Shown here one piece after another: positions 8,716-17,668 of a stretch of DNA of 64,000 nucleotides. Origin of the DNA: an uncultured Ignavibacteriota bacterium (GTDB lineage: Bacteria > Bacteroidota > Ignavibacteria > UBA10030 > UBA8401); assembly GCA_903861125.1 (NCBI GenBank), contig CAIOTF010000011.1, positions 1 through 64,000 on the forward strand. Reading direction: 5' to 3'. Below the pieces are notes generated by a model. It saw nothing but the letters and a program-made list of their open reading frames with translations, did not search any database and was not told where the DNA came from. Positions within the stretch are counted from its first letter, which is position 1; every line of letters begins with the position of its first letter. A program made the translations under genes and the position numbers.

Positions 8716-11505
8716 ATGAAACGTAAAGAGACCCTTTTCTTAATCGACTCGATGGGTATCGCGTACAGAAGTTATTTCGCGTTCATCCAGAATCCTCTCA
8801 TTAATTCCAAAGGTGAAAATACCAGCGCGATCTATGGTTTTGTGAATTACCTTAACAAAATTCTCGATGAACATAAACCAGATCACATTGCTGCAGTCTT
8901 TGATACGGATAAACCAACGTTCCGACACATTGCCTACAAAGAGTATAAAGCAACCCGCAACAAAATGCCCGACGAACTTGCTGCATCTCTTGGATACTTG
9001 AAGGATGTTGTGAAAGCGTTCAATGTTCCCGTTCTTGAACTGGACGGTTTCGAAGCGGACGATATTATGGGAACATTGGCAAAACAAGCGGAGAAGGAAA
9101 ATATCGATACATACCTTGTCACCTCCGATAAGGATTTTATGCAGCTTGTGTCGAACAGAGTAAAAATCTACCGACCGGGAAAATTCGGGAGTGATGATGA
9201 GATTGTCGGCGAAGAAGGTGTAATGGAAAAATTCGGCGTAACTCCCGAACACGTGATCGATATGCTAGGTTTGATCGGCGATTCATCGGACAATGTACCC
9301 GGCGTTCCCGGCGTAGGTCCTAAAACAGCTCTTCCGCTCGTCCTTAAGTATAAAACCATCGAAAAGATCCTCGACAATATTGACAATATTCCGCAAAAAG
9401 GATTGCAGGAGAAACTTCGTACGCATAGGGAACTTGCCCTTCTTTCCAAACGGCTTGTCACGATCGATATCAATGTTCCGATAAAGGTCGACATCCATCA
9501 GTTAATGGCAAAGAAAAAAGATATACCGGCGCTCATTAAACTGTACGACCAGTTGGAGTTTAAAACGTTTGCCAAAAAATTGAGAGAAAAAGAGAGCGTT
9601 TCTGCAGTTACGGAAGAAATTGCCGAAGACGTTGTGCCGCGACCTGAGATGCAGAATATCAATACTGCAAAACACGATTATCGAATCATTAAAAAAGATG
9701 CGGAATATCTAAAATTTCTTGTTGAGTTAAAAAAGGCGAAGGCATTTGTCTTCGATACGGAAACCACTTCAACAGATGCATTGCGGGCCGAACTGGTAGG
9801 AATCGCCTTCTGTTTTCAGAAAGACAATGCCTATTATCTCCCGGTTATTGATAATGCCGTTCAGACGGAAACCACTGACTTATTCAGCGGAAAATCCGAA
9901 ACTGCGCGCGAAGGTTTCCCAATCGACAGGATTGTGAAGGATCTGAAGCCCATTTTCGGGAATGATAAAATAAAAAAATACGGTCAGAATATTAAATACG
10001 ATTCTCTCGTTCTTGCCGCAAAAGGACTCCCCGTTTTGGGTGTTACGTTTGACACGATGATCGCCGCGTACGTGCTCCGTTCCGACCGTCAGCATTCGCT
10101 TGATGCCCTCGCCGCAGAACATCTGAATTATAAAATGGTCTCGTTCGATGAACTGACAAATGAAGGAAAGAGTGACATACGCGAGATACCGGTTGATGAA
10201 GTGGGTAACTATTCCGCAGAGGACGCCGACATTACAATGCAGCTTGTCGATATTCTCCACGATAAAGTCTCATCGGACGGTCTGAAAACGCTCTGTTCTG
10301 AGATTGAGTTTCCGCTAATTGAAGTGCTGACAGATATGGAGATCAGCGGCGTGAAGATCGATGTTCCCTTCCTTTCTACCATGTCCGGTGAGATCGGATT
10401 GACACTCGATGAACTCATAAAAAATATTTATAAACTTGCCGACGAGAAATTCAACATCAATTCAACGCAGCAGCTGGCAAAGATCCTTTTTGAGAAATTG
10501 AAATTGCGTTCCGTTAAAAAAACCAAAACTGGTTTTTCAACCGACGTTGCGGTGCTCGAGATGTTACGCAGAGAACATCCTATTGTTGAGCATTTATTGG
10601 AATACCGGCAATTGCAGAAATTAAAATCGACCTACGTTGACGCACTTCCGAAACTGATCCATCCGCTGACAGGGAAACTGCACACCTCTTTTAATCAGAC
10701 GGTTGCGGCAACCGGACGCCTTTCGAGCAGTGACCCCAATCTACAGAACATACCGATACGCACAGAATTGGGAAGAAAGATGCGCAAAGCCTTCATCCCT
10801 TCGGACAAAAAATCCCTCATCCTTTCTGCCGACTACTCCCAGATTGAACTGCGAATCATGGCGCACGTCTCCGGCGATGCAGGATTGATCGATGCATTTA
10901 ACAACCACGAGGATATCCACTCGTCTACTGCTGCTAAGGTATTCGGTGTTGATCAAAAGGATATTACAAGAGATATGCGGCGCAAGGCAAAGGAAGTGAA
11001 TTTCGGGATCATGTACGGCATCGGTCCGTTCGGCTTAGCTTCGCGCCTTGATATCACGCAAAGCGAAGCAAAAGAGATTATTAAAAAATATTTCGAACGC
11101 TTTCCGAAAGTGAACCAGTATATTTCAGACACAATTGCTTCAGCACATTCGAACGGATTCGTCGAGACATTAAAAGGAAGACGACGGTATTTCCCGGATA
11201 TCAACAACAAAAATCAGAATATCCGCTCTAATGCAGAACGGCAATCTATTAATATGCCGATTCAGGGAACAGCAGCGGATATGATCAAAATTGCGATGAT
11301 AAGTATCCACCGCGAACTCAAAGCCAAAAAACTGAAGAGTAAAATGGTACTGCAGGTACACGACGAACTGGTTTTTGATATAGCACAGGAAGAGGAATCA
11401 AGCATGAGGAAGATCGTGGAGAAAGAAATGTGTGAAGCTATGCCGTTAGTCGTTCCGGTAGAGGTTGAGATCGGTTGCGGAAAGAATTGGCTTGAAGCAC
11501 ATTAA
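8716..11505 (+). CDS. polA: DNA polymerase I (5' nuclease, 3'-5' exonuclease, polymerase)
   Basis: 929 residues with all three domains. The 5' nuclease/FEN domain occupies about 1-300 (FEADDIMGT, SDKDFMQLV, GDSSDNVPGVPGVGPKTA). The proofreading exonuclease occupies about 320-520, with intact Exo I DTETT near residue 346, Exo II in NIKYDSLVL and Exo III in YSAEDADI, so proofreading is probably active, unlike many bacterial PolA. The polymerase domain occupies about 540-929, with motif A DYSQIELRIMAH, motif B RRKAKEVNFGIMYGIGPFG and motif C VLQVHDELVFD. It fills gaps in repair and removes Okazaki primers. A convergent terminator follows 30 nt after the stop. Confidence 0.98.
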   Translation: MKRKETLFLIDSMGIAYRSYFAFIQNPLINSKGENTSAIYGFVNYLNKILDEHKPDHIAAVFDTDKPTFRHIAYKEYKATRNKMPDELAASLGYLKDVVKAFNVPVLELDGFEADDIMGTLAKQAEKENIDTYLVTSDKDFMQLVSNRVKIYRPGKFGSDDEIVGEEGVMEKFGVTPEHVIDMLGLIGDSSDNVPGVPGVGPKTALPLVLKYKTIEKILDNIDNIPQKGLQEKLRTHRELALLSKRLVTIDINVPIKVDIHQLMAKKKDIPALIKLYDQLEFKTFAKKLREKESVSAVTEEIAEDVVPRPEMQNINTAKHDYRIIKKDAEYLKFLVELKKAKAFVFDTETTSTDALRAELVGIAFCFQKDNAYYLPVIDNAVQTETTDLFSGKSETAREGFPIDRIVKDLKPIFGNDKIKKYGQNIKYDSLVLAAKGLPVLGVTFDTMIAAYVLRSDRQHSLDALAAEHLNYKMVSFDELTNEGKSDIREIPVDEVGNYSAEDADITMQLVDILHDKVSSDGLKTLCSEIEFPLIEVLTDMEISGVKIDVPFLSTMSGEIGLTLDELIKNIYKLADEKFNINSTQQLAKILFEKLKLRSVKKTKTGFSTDVAVLEMLRREHPIVEHLLEYRQLQKLKSTYVDALPKLIHPLTGKLHTSFNQTVAATGRLSSSDPNLQNIPIRTELGRKMRKAFIPSDKKSLILSADYSQIELRIMAHVSGDAGLIDAFNNHEDIHSSTAAKVFGVDQKDITRDMRRKAKEVNFGIMYGIGPFGLASRLDITQSEAKEIIKKYFERFPKVNQYISDTIASAHSNGFVETLKGRRRYFPDINNKNQNIRSNAERQSINMPIQGTAADMIKIAMISIHRELKAKKLKSKMVLQVHDELVFDIAQEEESSMRKIVEKEMCEAMPLVVPVEVEIGCGKNWLEAH

Positions 11506-11534
11506 CAGTGAACCGACGTTAGTGCAATAACAAA

Positions 11535-11565
11535 AAACCCAAATCTGCTGAGATTTGGGTTTTTA
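11535..11565. terminator. Bidirectional intrinsic terminator between polA and LiaF-like gene
   Basis: A 12-bp stem AAACCCAAATCT/AGATTTGGGTTT closes a GCTG loop, with an A run on the left and a T run on the right. It lies between the convergent ends of polA (+) and the gene at 11569 (-), so it can serve both. Confidence 0.9.
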
Positions 11566-11568
11566 TTT

Positions 11569-12087
11569 TCAACTGATTCTTTTCTCTTTTCTTCGGAACA
11601 GCATCAGCACACCAAAAAGAATAATTGCTACGGGCCAATATTGACTAATCGCTTCTTTCACATCGCTGGGATACAGATAGCCGATCTCCGTCATCATAAA
11701 TGCTATTCCCAGACCAATGAAGATCACTGCCGGAAGAAGTAGATGAAAATCCTTGAAATTGAACAGGAACAGCATCACGAACGCCAGACCGAATACCATA
11801 AGGAATCCAGGCACATAGATATATGCAGAATTTTCGATCAGTTCATAGTTCCCCAGTACAAGCAGGATACCTGAAAAGAAACACAAACTACCGAAGAACA
11901 ATGACTGTCGAATATTCGTCAGGAATGAACGTATCACCATTGCACCGCCATAAGCGATCAGACCGAAAAGCAAGAGTGACGTCCCGTCAATTCGAACAAT
12001 GTGCAATTGGCGTAGCAATAGACCTACCCCGATAACGACAAGAATAATTCCGAAAAATGGTATACGATTGAGTTGTTGTTTATCCAT
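11569..12087 (-). CDS. Small multi-helix membrane protein, LiaF/LiaI transmembrane-like
   Basis: 172 residues, mostly hydrophobic, with about six predicted membrane helices and a basic C-terminal tail (FRRKEKRIS). The glycine-rich paired helices (GIILVVIGVGLLLRQL; YWPVAIILFGVLMLFRRK) resemble the transmembrane region of LiaF/LiaI-like and DUF5668 proteins. These are commonly linked to PspC proteins and envelope-stress responses. It overlaps the upstream PspC gene by one base (TAATG), indicating translational coupling. No soluble sensor domain is present. An envelope-stress role is inferred from that neighbour. Confidence 0.65.
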   Translation of the reverse strand: MDKQQLNRIPFFGIILVVIGVGLLLRQLHIVRIDGTSLLLFGLIAYGGAMVIRSFLTNIRQSLFFGSLCFFSGILLVLGNYELIENSAYIYVPGFLMVFGLAFVMLFLFNFKDFHLLLPAVIFIGLGIAFMMTEIGYLYPSDVKEAISQYWPVAIILFGVLMLFRRKEKRIS

Positions 12088-12785
12088 TATGGTACCCTCG
12101 TAGAGAAGATATTGTCATACGGAACAATGATAGCAATTAACACATAGAGAACCAATCCTGCACCAAATGATGCAAGACACAAAACAACATATAACATCCT
12201 GATCAGGCTTGGATCAATGTCGAAATATTGTGCAAGTCCCCCGCACACGCCGAAGATCTTTTTATCCGAGGAAGACCGGCGATATTGCCGGTATGATCGA
12301 GTCTGAGATGAATATTCGGACGATGTCGATGACTGTTCCTTTTCTGAATTTTCTTTAGTGGTTTGTGTCTGGGACTGGCGGTAATAAATGATCGCCATTC
12401 CAAGTATTATTAATAAAACCGGAAATACATATTCAAAAGCATCTTCAAGGAAATTAAAAACATGGAAAATCTCCATGTTCGCAAGCAGCAGCAGTATCCC
12501 GATGGTAACGAGAGCTATGCCAAACCAATTGCGTGCCGTATCATTATTGGGTGAGACTGAGGCCGTTTGCTGTTCAACTGGCACATCCTGAATCATCAGC
12601 GATTTTTTGGGAACAATAAAAATAGCTGCAATGTAAAGAACTATTCCCGTTCCGCCGAACAGGACCATCAAAACGAATAAAATGCGGATTACTATCGGAT
12701 CGACATCAAAATATTCCGCCAAACCGCCGCAGACACCTGCAAATACTTTATTAGTGCGTGAGCGGTATAATTTTTGGTTGTTCAT
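12087..12785 (-). CDS. Double PspC-domain membrane protein
   Basis: About 232 residues. The start at 12785 is chosen because AAAGGAGC lies 5 nt upstream; longer reading is open but would run into the neighbouring gene. Two PspC domains are seen. The first is N-terminal (about 1-60, KVFAGVCGGLAEYFDVDP, then a membrane helix). The second is C-terminal (about 170-232, KKIFGVCGGLAQYFDIDP, then a helix). Between them lie two LiaF-like membrane helices and a Ser/Gln/Tyr-rich linker. PspC proteins sense or stabilise the stressed inner membrane. The tandem arrangement with a central LiaF-like segment and a coupled LiaF-like gene suggests a self-contained membrane-stress module. No pspA is seen in the window. 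Confidence 0.85.
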   Translation of the reverse strand: MNNQKLYRSRTNKVFAGVCGGLAEYFDVDPIVIRILFVLMVLFGGTGIVLYIAAIFIVPKKSLMIQDVPVEQQTASVSPNNDTARNWFGIALVTIGILLLLANMEIFHVFNFLEDAFEYVFPVLLIILGMAIIYYRQSQTQTTKENSEKEQSSTSSEYSSQTRSYRQYRRSSSDKKIFGVCGGLAQYFDIDPSLIRMLYVVLCLASFGAGLVLYVLIAIIVPYDNIFSTRVP

Positions 12786-12831
12786 TTTTTGCTCCTTTGT
12801 CTGACAAAGATTGTTACGGCTTTCCGGACAA

Positions 12832-13398
12832 TTAGTTGCGGCAACGAATGATTTCTTGTTCTGTAACAATAAATGACACAGGAATATCGGTTTTTTCAAC
12901 GGGAACTTCATCTTTGAGTTGAAAATCGTAGGCGAGCGCGATTGTCGGCAGGCGAAGATCTTGAAGAAATCGGTCATAGAAACCCGCTCCAAATCCCAAT
13001 CTGTTCCCTTTTCTATCTACGGCAAGGGCCGGTAATACAATCACCTGCAGTTCAGAGACAGGAACGGGCCGGCACATTTTCGGTTCAAGTATACCGTAAG
13101 CGCCTCCGACAAGTTCACTTAGCGAAAATAGTTCCGAATGCTTCATCGTCTTGGTCGCCTTATCGGCGATAGGAACAACAACGCGCTTCCGTTGCTTCAC
13201 CAGCACACGGATAAGTTCGTGAGTATCCACTTCATGGTTCTTCGACGAAATGTACGTGTGAACAACGTCGGCCCGGAAGAAATCCGGAAGCGACAGCAGT
13301 TGCTCTACAATCTGTTTTGAACGCTGCCGCACTTCGTCTTTGGAAAGTGCCTGCCGCTGTAATTGTAATTCCTCACGCAATGCTTTTTTACTTATCAT
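12832..13398 (-). CDS. 5-formyltetrahydrofolate cyclo-ligase
   Basis: About 188 residues from ATG 13398; a longer reading to 13488 adds a Cys/Phe-rich segment that runs through the frr terminator and is not credible. Family features are the basic N terminus (KKALREELQLQRQAL), RKRVVVPIAD, and the C-terminal glycine-rich nucleotide-binding motif LGFGAGFYDRFL followed by a conserved LAYDFQ. The enzyme converts 5-formyl-THF to 5,10-methenyl-THF using ATP, recovering inhibitory folate. It is cut off from frr by a terminator and has no clear ribosome-binding site. It lies 46 nt upstream of the PspC gene and may be co-transcribed with it. Also known as fau/ygfA or MTHFS. Confidence 0.88.
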   Translation of the reverse strand: MISKKALREELQLQRQALSKDEVRQRSKQIVEQLLSLPDFFRADVVHTYISSKNHEVDTHELIRVLVKQRKRVVVPIADKATKTMKHSELFSLSELVGGAYGILEPKMCRPVPVSELQVIVLPALAVDRKGNRLGFGAGFYDRFLQDLRLPTIALAYDFQLKDEVPVEKTDIPVSFIVTEQEIIRCRN

Positions 13399-13421
13399 AA
13401 AACATTTACAAAAATTCTTTC

Positions 13422-13472
13422 TTAAATAAAAAGTCCCGCTCAACGAGTCATAGTAATAGACCGCGGCGGGAC
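13422..13472 (-). terminator. Intrinsic terminator after frr
   Basis: On the minus strand a GC-rich stem GTCCCGC/GCGGGAC closes a loop of about 26 nt, followed by TTTTTATTT. It begins 21 nt after the frr stop and ends the pyrH-frr transcript. Confidence 0.75.
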
Positions 13473-13493
13473 GGAATGTACATTTCAACGAAC

Positions 13494-14054
13494 TTACACT
13501 TCCATTATTTCTTTTTCTTTAATGACCAGAAGATTGTCTATCTCTTTTATATATTTGTCGGTATACTTCTGAACTTCTTGTTCACCGCGTTTACGATCAT
13601 CTTCCGAAAAATGTTCTTCTTTTTCGGATTTCTTTAACTGTTCATTCTCGTCTCGGCGGACATTGCGAATGGCTACCTTCCCTTCTTCTCCGAATTTCTT
13701 AACTAGCTTCACCAGTTCTCTGCGCCGTTCTTCATTCAGCATCGGGATCGGAACCCGAACGATCTTTCCGTCAACACTCGGATTCAAACCAAGGTTCGAA
13801 GCGATGATCCCTTTTTCAATATGCTGCAGCATTCCCTGATCCCATGGAGTAACAGCAAGCATATGAGCATCCACAACGCTCACCGATCCTACTTGATTGA
13901 TCGGCATCATTGTACCATATGCGTCAACTTTTACCGTATCCAGCAGTGCCGTTGTCGCCTTGCCGGTCCGGATCTTTACCAATTCATGGCGGACACTTTC
14001 CACAGCTTTTTGCATTCGCGTATCACAATTTTTCAGTATATCTTTTAACTGCAT
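13494..14054 (-). CDS. frr: Ribosome recycling factor
   Basis: 186 residues, the normal length. Recognised by the domain I start (CDTRMQKAVESVRHELVKIR), then GKATTALLD, the domain II centre PWDQGMLQHIEKGI, and the C-terminal RREL and NVRRDENEQLKK helix pattern. RRF acts with EF-G to split the post-termination ribosome. GGAGGTG sits 4 nt before the ATG. It follows pyrH by 22 nt, the usual order pyrH-frr, and a terminator closes the unit. Confidence 0.98.
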   Translation of the reverse strand: MQLKDILKNCDTRMQKAVESVRHELVKIRTGKATTALLDTVKVDAYGTMMPINQVGSVSVVDAHMLAVTPWDQGMLQHIEKGIIASNLGLNPSVDGKIVRVPIPMLNEERRRELVKLVKKFGEEGKVAIRNVRRDENEQLKKSEKEEHFSEDDRKRGEQEVQKYTDKYIKEIDNLLVIKEKEIMEV

Positions 14055-14076
14055 AATGCACCTCCGATGTTTATTG

Positions 14077-14811
14077 TTATGACAACGATGGAGCAGATTC
14101 CATCACTTTTGTGCCAACGTTCTCGCCAACGATGAGTTTAAGGAGATTATCCGTGATGTTCATATTAAAAACTCCGATCGGTAATTTATTCTCTTTGCAG
14201 AGCGTTATTGCCGTCATATCCATCACTTTAAGATTTCTTTTGAACACATCATCGTAATTGATCAGAGTAAATTGTTTCGCATGGGGATTCTTTTCCGGAT
14301 CGGAATCATATATCCCGTCCACACGCGTGCCTTTGATGATGATATCCGCTTCTATCTCAATTCCGCGAAGTACAGCCGCGGTATCTGTGGTAAAATACGG
14401 ATTTCCTGTCCCTGCTGCAAAAATTACGATACGATTTTTTTCCAGATGCCGAACGGCTTTACGGCGGATATATGGCTCGGCAATGCGGGCCATATCAATG
14501 GCTGTCTGGCAGCGTGTATACATTCCATGATGTTCCAGCGTATTTTGCAGAGCCAGGGCGTTAATCACAGTTGCCAGCATACCCATATGATCGCCGGTCA
14601 CTTTATCGATACCGTCGGACGAATTCTCAATTCCACGGTAGATATTTCCCCCGCCAATCACAATTCCGATCTGTACGCCAAGATTGTGAATCTTTTTAAT
14701 CTCTTCCGCATATTGTCCAAGGATCTTGGAATCGATGCCGAATTCCAGATCACCCATCAGAGCTTCACCGCTCAGTTTAAGAAGTATCCGTTTGTATTTT
14801 GGCGCTGCCAT
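14077..14811 (-). CDS. pyrH: UMP kinase
   Basis: 244 residues of the amino acid kinase fold. Features are [13 protein letters not shown] at the N terminus, the glycine-rich [27 protein letters not shown], and the uridine/ATP region [16 protein letters not shown]. It phosphorylates UMP to UDP, the committed step to UTP/CTP, and in bacteria is hexameric and inhibited by UTP. A terminator-type hairpin separates it from tsf; GGGAG lies 6 nt before the start, just downstream of that hairpin. Expression of pyrH-frr may therefore be lower than that of rpsB-tsf. Confidence 0.97.
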   Translation of the reverse strand: MAAPKYKRILLKLSGEALMGDLEFGIDSKILGQYAEEIKKIHNLGVQIGIVIGGGNIYRGIENSSDGIDKVTGDHMGMLATVINALALQNTLEHHGMYTRCQTAIDMARIAEPYIRRKAVRHLEKNRIVIFAAGTGNPYFTTDTAAVLRGIEIEADIIIKGTRVDGIYDSDPEKNPHAKQFTLINYDDVFKRNLKVMDMTAITLCKENKLPIGVFNMNITDNLLKLIVGENVGTKVMESAPSLS

Positions 14812-14822
14812 AGGTCTCTCCC

Positions 14823-14854
14823 AATAAAAAGAAAGGTCTCAATTGAGACCTTTC
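14823..14854 (-). terminator. Terminator-like hairpin between tsf and pyrH
   Basis: A perfect palindrome of about 24 nt (arms GAAAGGTCTC/GAGACCTTTC around AATT) is followed on the minus strand by TTTTTATT. It sits just after tsf and just before the pyrH ribosome-binding site, so it may act as a partial terminator or as an mRNA-processing hairpin. Confidence 0.75.
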
Positions 14855-14859
14855 AGATA

Positions 14860-15702
14860 TTAATTCATCGATTCGCCAAGCTGAAATCTCTTGAACTGCT
14901 TCACAGTAACATTCGGAGAAAGAAGTTCCTTAACCGCCTTTCCGGCGTCTTTAATGAAACTCTGTTCAAGAAGTACAACTTCCTGATAGTATTTTTCCAG
15001 GCGTCCGTTCGCGATCTTCTCTGCGATTTGATCCGGTTTCCCCTCGTTCTTCGCTTGAGTGCGGTAGATCTCGAGTTCCTTTGCAATCAATTCTTTGGAA
15101 ACATTCTCTCTGGATACCACGATTGGACTCATCGCTGCAATCTGCATAGCAATATCGCGTGCCAATGTTTTGTTGACAGAATTCATCTCGGCACCAATTT
15201 CAACAATGACACCTAATTTTGCTCCCATATGAATATATTGCTGCAGGAATCCACCGTCACTGTTAAGATCGAAGATACGGCGGATTTCCAATTTTTCGCC
15301 AACCTTGCCGATCAAGTCAGACAGAGCTACTGCAACAGTTTTTGCTTCAGGATGCGGCATTGCGAGCAAGTCATCAATCGTCTTTGGTGTTTTTTCAAAA
15401 ACGATCTGTGCAATGGATTGTGCGAACGATGTAAAATCTTCGCCGCGTGCAACAAAATCCGTTTCACAATTGACTTCAACAAGAATTCCGTGTTTACCAT
15501 CTTCAGAGATTCTGGCAACGATCGTACCTTCATTGGCTGCTTTATCGGCTCTTTTAGCTGCCGTTGCCGCCCCTTTTTTACGGAGCACTTCGATCGCTAT
15601 TTCCAAATTCCCGTTGGATTCATCGAGTGCTTTTTTACAATCCATCATACCTGCGCCGGTCTTCTCGCGCAGTTGTTTTACCATTTCACTAGTGACTGCC
15701 AT
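14860..15702 (-). CDS. tsf: Translation elongation factor Ts
   Basis: 280 residues. The N-terminal UBA-like domain carries VKQLREKTGAGMMDCKKAL, followed by the core motif VEVNCETDFVARG that contacts EF-Tu. Later segments (DIAMQIAAMSPIVVS; LEKYYQEVVLLEQ) are the dimerisation and C-terminal regions. EF-Ts exchanges GDP for GTP on EF-Tu. It starts 2 nt after the rpsB stop and is followed by a hairpin terminator, so rpsB-tsf form the main unit. Confidence 0.98.
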   Translation of the reverse strand: MAVTSEMVKQLREKTGAGMMDCKKALDESNGNLEIAIEVLRKKGAATAAKRADKAANEGTIVARISEDGKHGILVEVNCETDFVARGEDFTSFAQSIAQIVFEKTPKTIDDLLAMPHPEAKTVAVALSDLIGKVGEKLEIRRIFDLNSDGGFLQQYIHMGAKLGVIVEIGAEMNSVNKTLARDIAMQIAAMSPIVVSRENVSKELIAKELEIYRTQAKNEGKPDQIAEKIANGRLEKYYQEVVLLEQSFIKDAGKAVKELLSPNVTVKQFKRFQLGESMN

Positions 15703-15704
15703 AA

Positions 15705-16499
15705 TTATGCTTTATCCGTTTCTTGTTGTGGTCGTCTTGGTCGTCGTTCTCGACGATCGAATTTATCATTTTTCTCTTGCTTCTCTGATTCTTCAGATTC
15801 AGGTGCGGTCTCAACCTTTCGTGCATTTCCTTCCACGATTGCATCAGTGATGACACGAGCAATCAGTTGAATCGATTTTAATGCATCATCGTTTGCCGGA
15901 ATGATATAGTCTATTCCATCGGTATCGCAGTTCGTATCGACTAATGCAAACACCGGTATTCCGAGACGATTTGCTTCTTGTACTGCAATCGTTTCCTTCT
16001 TCACATCGACAATGAACAACGCACCAGGTAAACGCGTCATATCAACAATACCGGAGAGTGATTTTTGCAGTTTTTCTTTTTCGCGCGATAGGAACAGTGT
16101 TTCTTTTTTTGTGATCTTTTCAAATGTTCCGTCTGTTTCCATTTTTTCGATGTTCGTCAGCCGTTTTACACTTTTACGAATTGTTGTAAAGTTGGTTAGC
16201 ATTCCGCCGAGCCAGCGGTCGGTCGCATAATACTGATGACCGCGCACAGCTTCTGCCTGAATAACTTCTTTTGCTTGTTTTTTTGTTCCGACGAAGAGCA
16301 CTTTCTTACCATCTGCAACAACATTGGAAATGGCAGTAGCAGCTTCTTCAAGAAGAGTTTGTGTTTTCTTAAGATCGAAAATGTGGATGCCGTTTCGTTC
16401 CATAAAAATATATGGACGCATTTTTGGATTCCAACGGCGGGTAAGGTGTCCGAAGTGGGCACCGGCAGCGAGTAATTCTGCGAGTTCTACACGAGGCAT
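15705..16499 (-). CDS. rpsB: 30S ribosomal protein S2
   Basis: 264 residues. Family motifs are [39 protein letters not shown] and PGALFIVDV. About 35 residues at the C terminus form a charged Glu/Lys/Arg-rich tail ([10 protein letters not shown]) beyond the conserved core. S2 binds late to the 30S head-body junction. AAAGGA precedes the start by 6 nt. The 157-nt region before it contains two hairpins that could mediate S2 autoregulation. It is followed at 2 nt by tsf. Confidence 0.98.
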   Translation of the reverse strand: MPRVELAELLAAGAHFGHLTRRWNPKMRPYIFMERNGIHIFDLKKTQTLLEEAATAISNVVADGKKVLFVGTKKQAKEVIQAEAVRGHQYYATDRWLGGMLTNFTTIRKSVKRLTNIEKMETDGTFEKITKKETLFLSREKEKLQKSLSGIVDMTRLPGALFIVDVKKETIAVQEANRLGIPVFALVDTNCDTDGIDYIIPANDDALKSIQLIARVITDAIVEGNARKVETAPESEESEKQEKNDKFDRRERRPRRPQQETDKA

Positions 16500-16543
16500 A
16501 GTGTTCCTTTATGTTTGGTTTGTGTTCTTCTACTCCCTTCACT

Positions 16544-16583
16544 TTGATGCAGAGTTCCGCAGTGCGAAACACCGCTGCATCAA
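16544..16583 (-). promoter_or_regulatory. Leader hairpin upstream of rpsB
   Basis: A perfect 9-bp stem TTGATGCAG/CTGCATCAA encloses a 22-nt apical part that itself contains GTG/CAC pairing around a CGAAA loop. It lies 45 nt before the rpsB start. S2 is autoregulated through leader RNA in gammaproteobacteria; a similar function here is inference only. Confidence 0.45.
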
Positions 16584-16615
16584 TCCGGAAGTATGCTTGA
16601 TTTAGTGTAACATGA

Positions 16616-16643
16616 TCTTCCGAAATCGTACGACGTCGGAAGA
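16616..16643 (-). promoter_or_regulatory. Hairpin between rpsI and rpsB
   Basis: TCTTCCGA (16616-16623) and TCGGAAGA (16636-16643) form a perfect 8-bp stem with a 12-nt loop, 14 nt past the rpsI stop. There is no T run after it, so it is more likely an RNA processing or leader structure than a strong terminator. Confidence 0.45.
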
Positions 16644-16656
16644 CCGGTAAAACATT

Positions 16657-17046
16657 TTAACGTTTGGAGAACTGGAATCTCTTACGTGCTTTTTTCTGAC
16701 CGTATTTTTTACGTTCGACCATACGGGGATCACGGGTCATAAGACCATTCTTGCGCAGTATCGGACGATTCTCTTCACTGATCTCTACCAATGCACGGGC
16801 AACACCCAGGATCACAGCACCAGCCTGACCTGACGGGCCTCCGCCTTCTACATTCACATTCACATCATACTTTCCAAGCGTGTCCGTTACCGAGAACGCT
16901 TTAGTAATAGAATTACGATGTGTTTCGAGAGGAAAATAGTTTTCAAATTCGCGTTCGTTGACCGTGATTTTTCCTGAACCGTTCTTTAAGAACACACGGG
17001 CGACCGAAGTTTTGCGGCGACCGACTGCGTTGATCATTTGCTGCAT
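16657..17046 (-). CDS. rpsI: 30S ribosomal protein S9
   Basis: 129 residues, the typical length. Features are [19 protein letters not shown] at the N terminus, [12 protein letters not shown] in the middle, and the basic tail [14 protein letters not shown] that reaches the P-site tRNA. It follows rplM by 11 nt, the near-universal L13-S9 pair. AGAAGGA precedes the chosen ATG; a second in-frame ATG three codons later is possible. Confidence 0.98.
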   Translation of the reverse strand: MQQMINAVGRRKTSVARVFLKNGSGKITVNEREFENYFPLETHRNSITKAFSVTDTLGKYDVNVNVEGGGPSGQAGAVILGVARALVEISEENRPILRKNGLMTRDPRMVERKKYGQKKARKRFQFSKR

Positions 17047-17057
17047 GGATGTCCTTC

Positions 17058-17504
17058 TTATTTAAATTCGATGATTTCGGGTTTTTGTGCGGCATGCGGA
17101 TGTTCCGTGCCTGCATACACTTTTAATTTTTTAATGATCTGTCGTCCGAGTTTCGTATGCGGTATCATACCTTTCACGGCATGCTCGATGATACGTTCCG
17201 GATGATTTTTCAATACATCTTTGAACTGCTGGAATACTGCTCCGCCGGGATATCCTGTGTAATGAAAATATTCTTTCATCTCAGTCCGTTTTCCCGTTAC
17301 CTTCACTTTATCGGCATTCACAACAATAACAAAATCGCCCATGTCTGAATTGGGTGTGAATTGCGGTTTATGTTTCCCGCGAAGGATGTGCGCTACATGC
17401 GATGCGATGCGACCCAATGTTTTTCCATCAGCGTCAACAACGAACCATTTCTGCGCAATATCACCTTCTCTAAAAAATGTAGTACTCTTATCAACAAAAG
17501 CCAC
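17058..17504 (-). CDS. rplM: 50S ribosomal protein L13
   Basis: 148 residues. L13 signatures are [42 protein letters not shown] and the C-terminal [19 protein letters not shown]. The start codon is GTG, fixed by AGGAGAG about 7 nt upstream and by the normal N-terminal length. A sigma70-type promoter lies about 45 nt upstream. It forms an operon with rpsI, possibly reading on into rpsB-tsf. Confidence 0.97.
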   Translation of the reverse strand: MAFVDKSTTFFREGDIAQKWFVVDADGKTLGRIASHVAHILRGKHKPQFTPNSDMGDFVIVVNADKVKVTGKRTEMKEYFHYTGYPGGAVFQQFKDVLKNHPERIIEHAVKGMIPHTKLGRQIIKKLKVYAGTEHPHAAQKPEIIEFK

Positions 17505-17546
17505 GTTTATCTCTCCTAAAAAATTATGCCTGAATTATAGGGAATA

Positions 17547-17575
17547 AATATATGCTTTTTCGGCGGAAAAATCAA
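17547..17575 (-). promoter_or_regulatory. Promoter for rplM-rpsI
   Basis: On the minus strand TTGATT (17570-17575) and TATATT (17547-17552) are spaced by exactly 17 nt, giving a short leader of about 35 nt before the rplM ribosome-binding site. This is consistent with a housekeeping sigma70-type promoter. Confidence 0.5.
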
Positions 17576-17668
17576 TAGTTAACCGCAACAAACTTCATAT
17601 TCTGGAATTACTTGCATTTCAGTGATCACATCGTTACTTTTTTGCAGTTTATTAACAAAGGAGAATAT

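Noticed and set aside
14272-15216. Long open frame (about 314 codons) on the + strand opposite pyrH and tsf
   Set aside because: It is the complement of two unmistakable essential genes and lacks a ribosome-binding site or family features.
17612-17668. N-terminal extension of mmsA
   Set aside because: The AAAGGAG is placed for ATG 17669, and the extension does not resemble the family N terminus.
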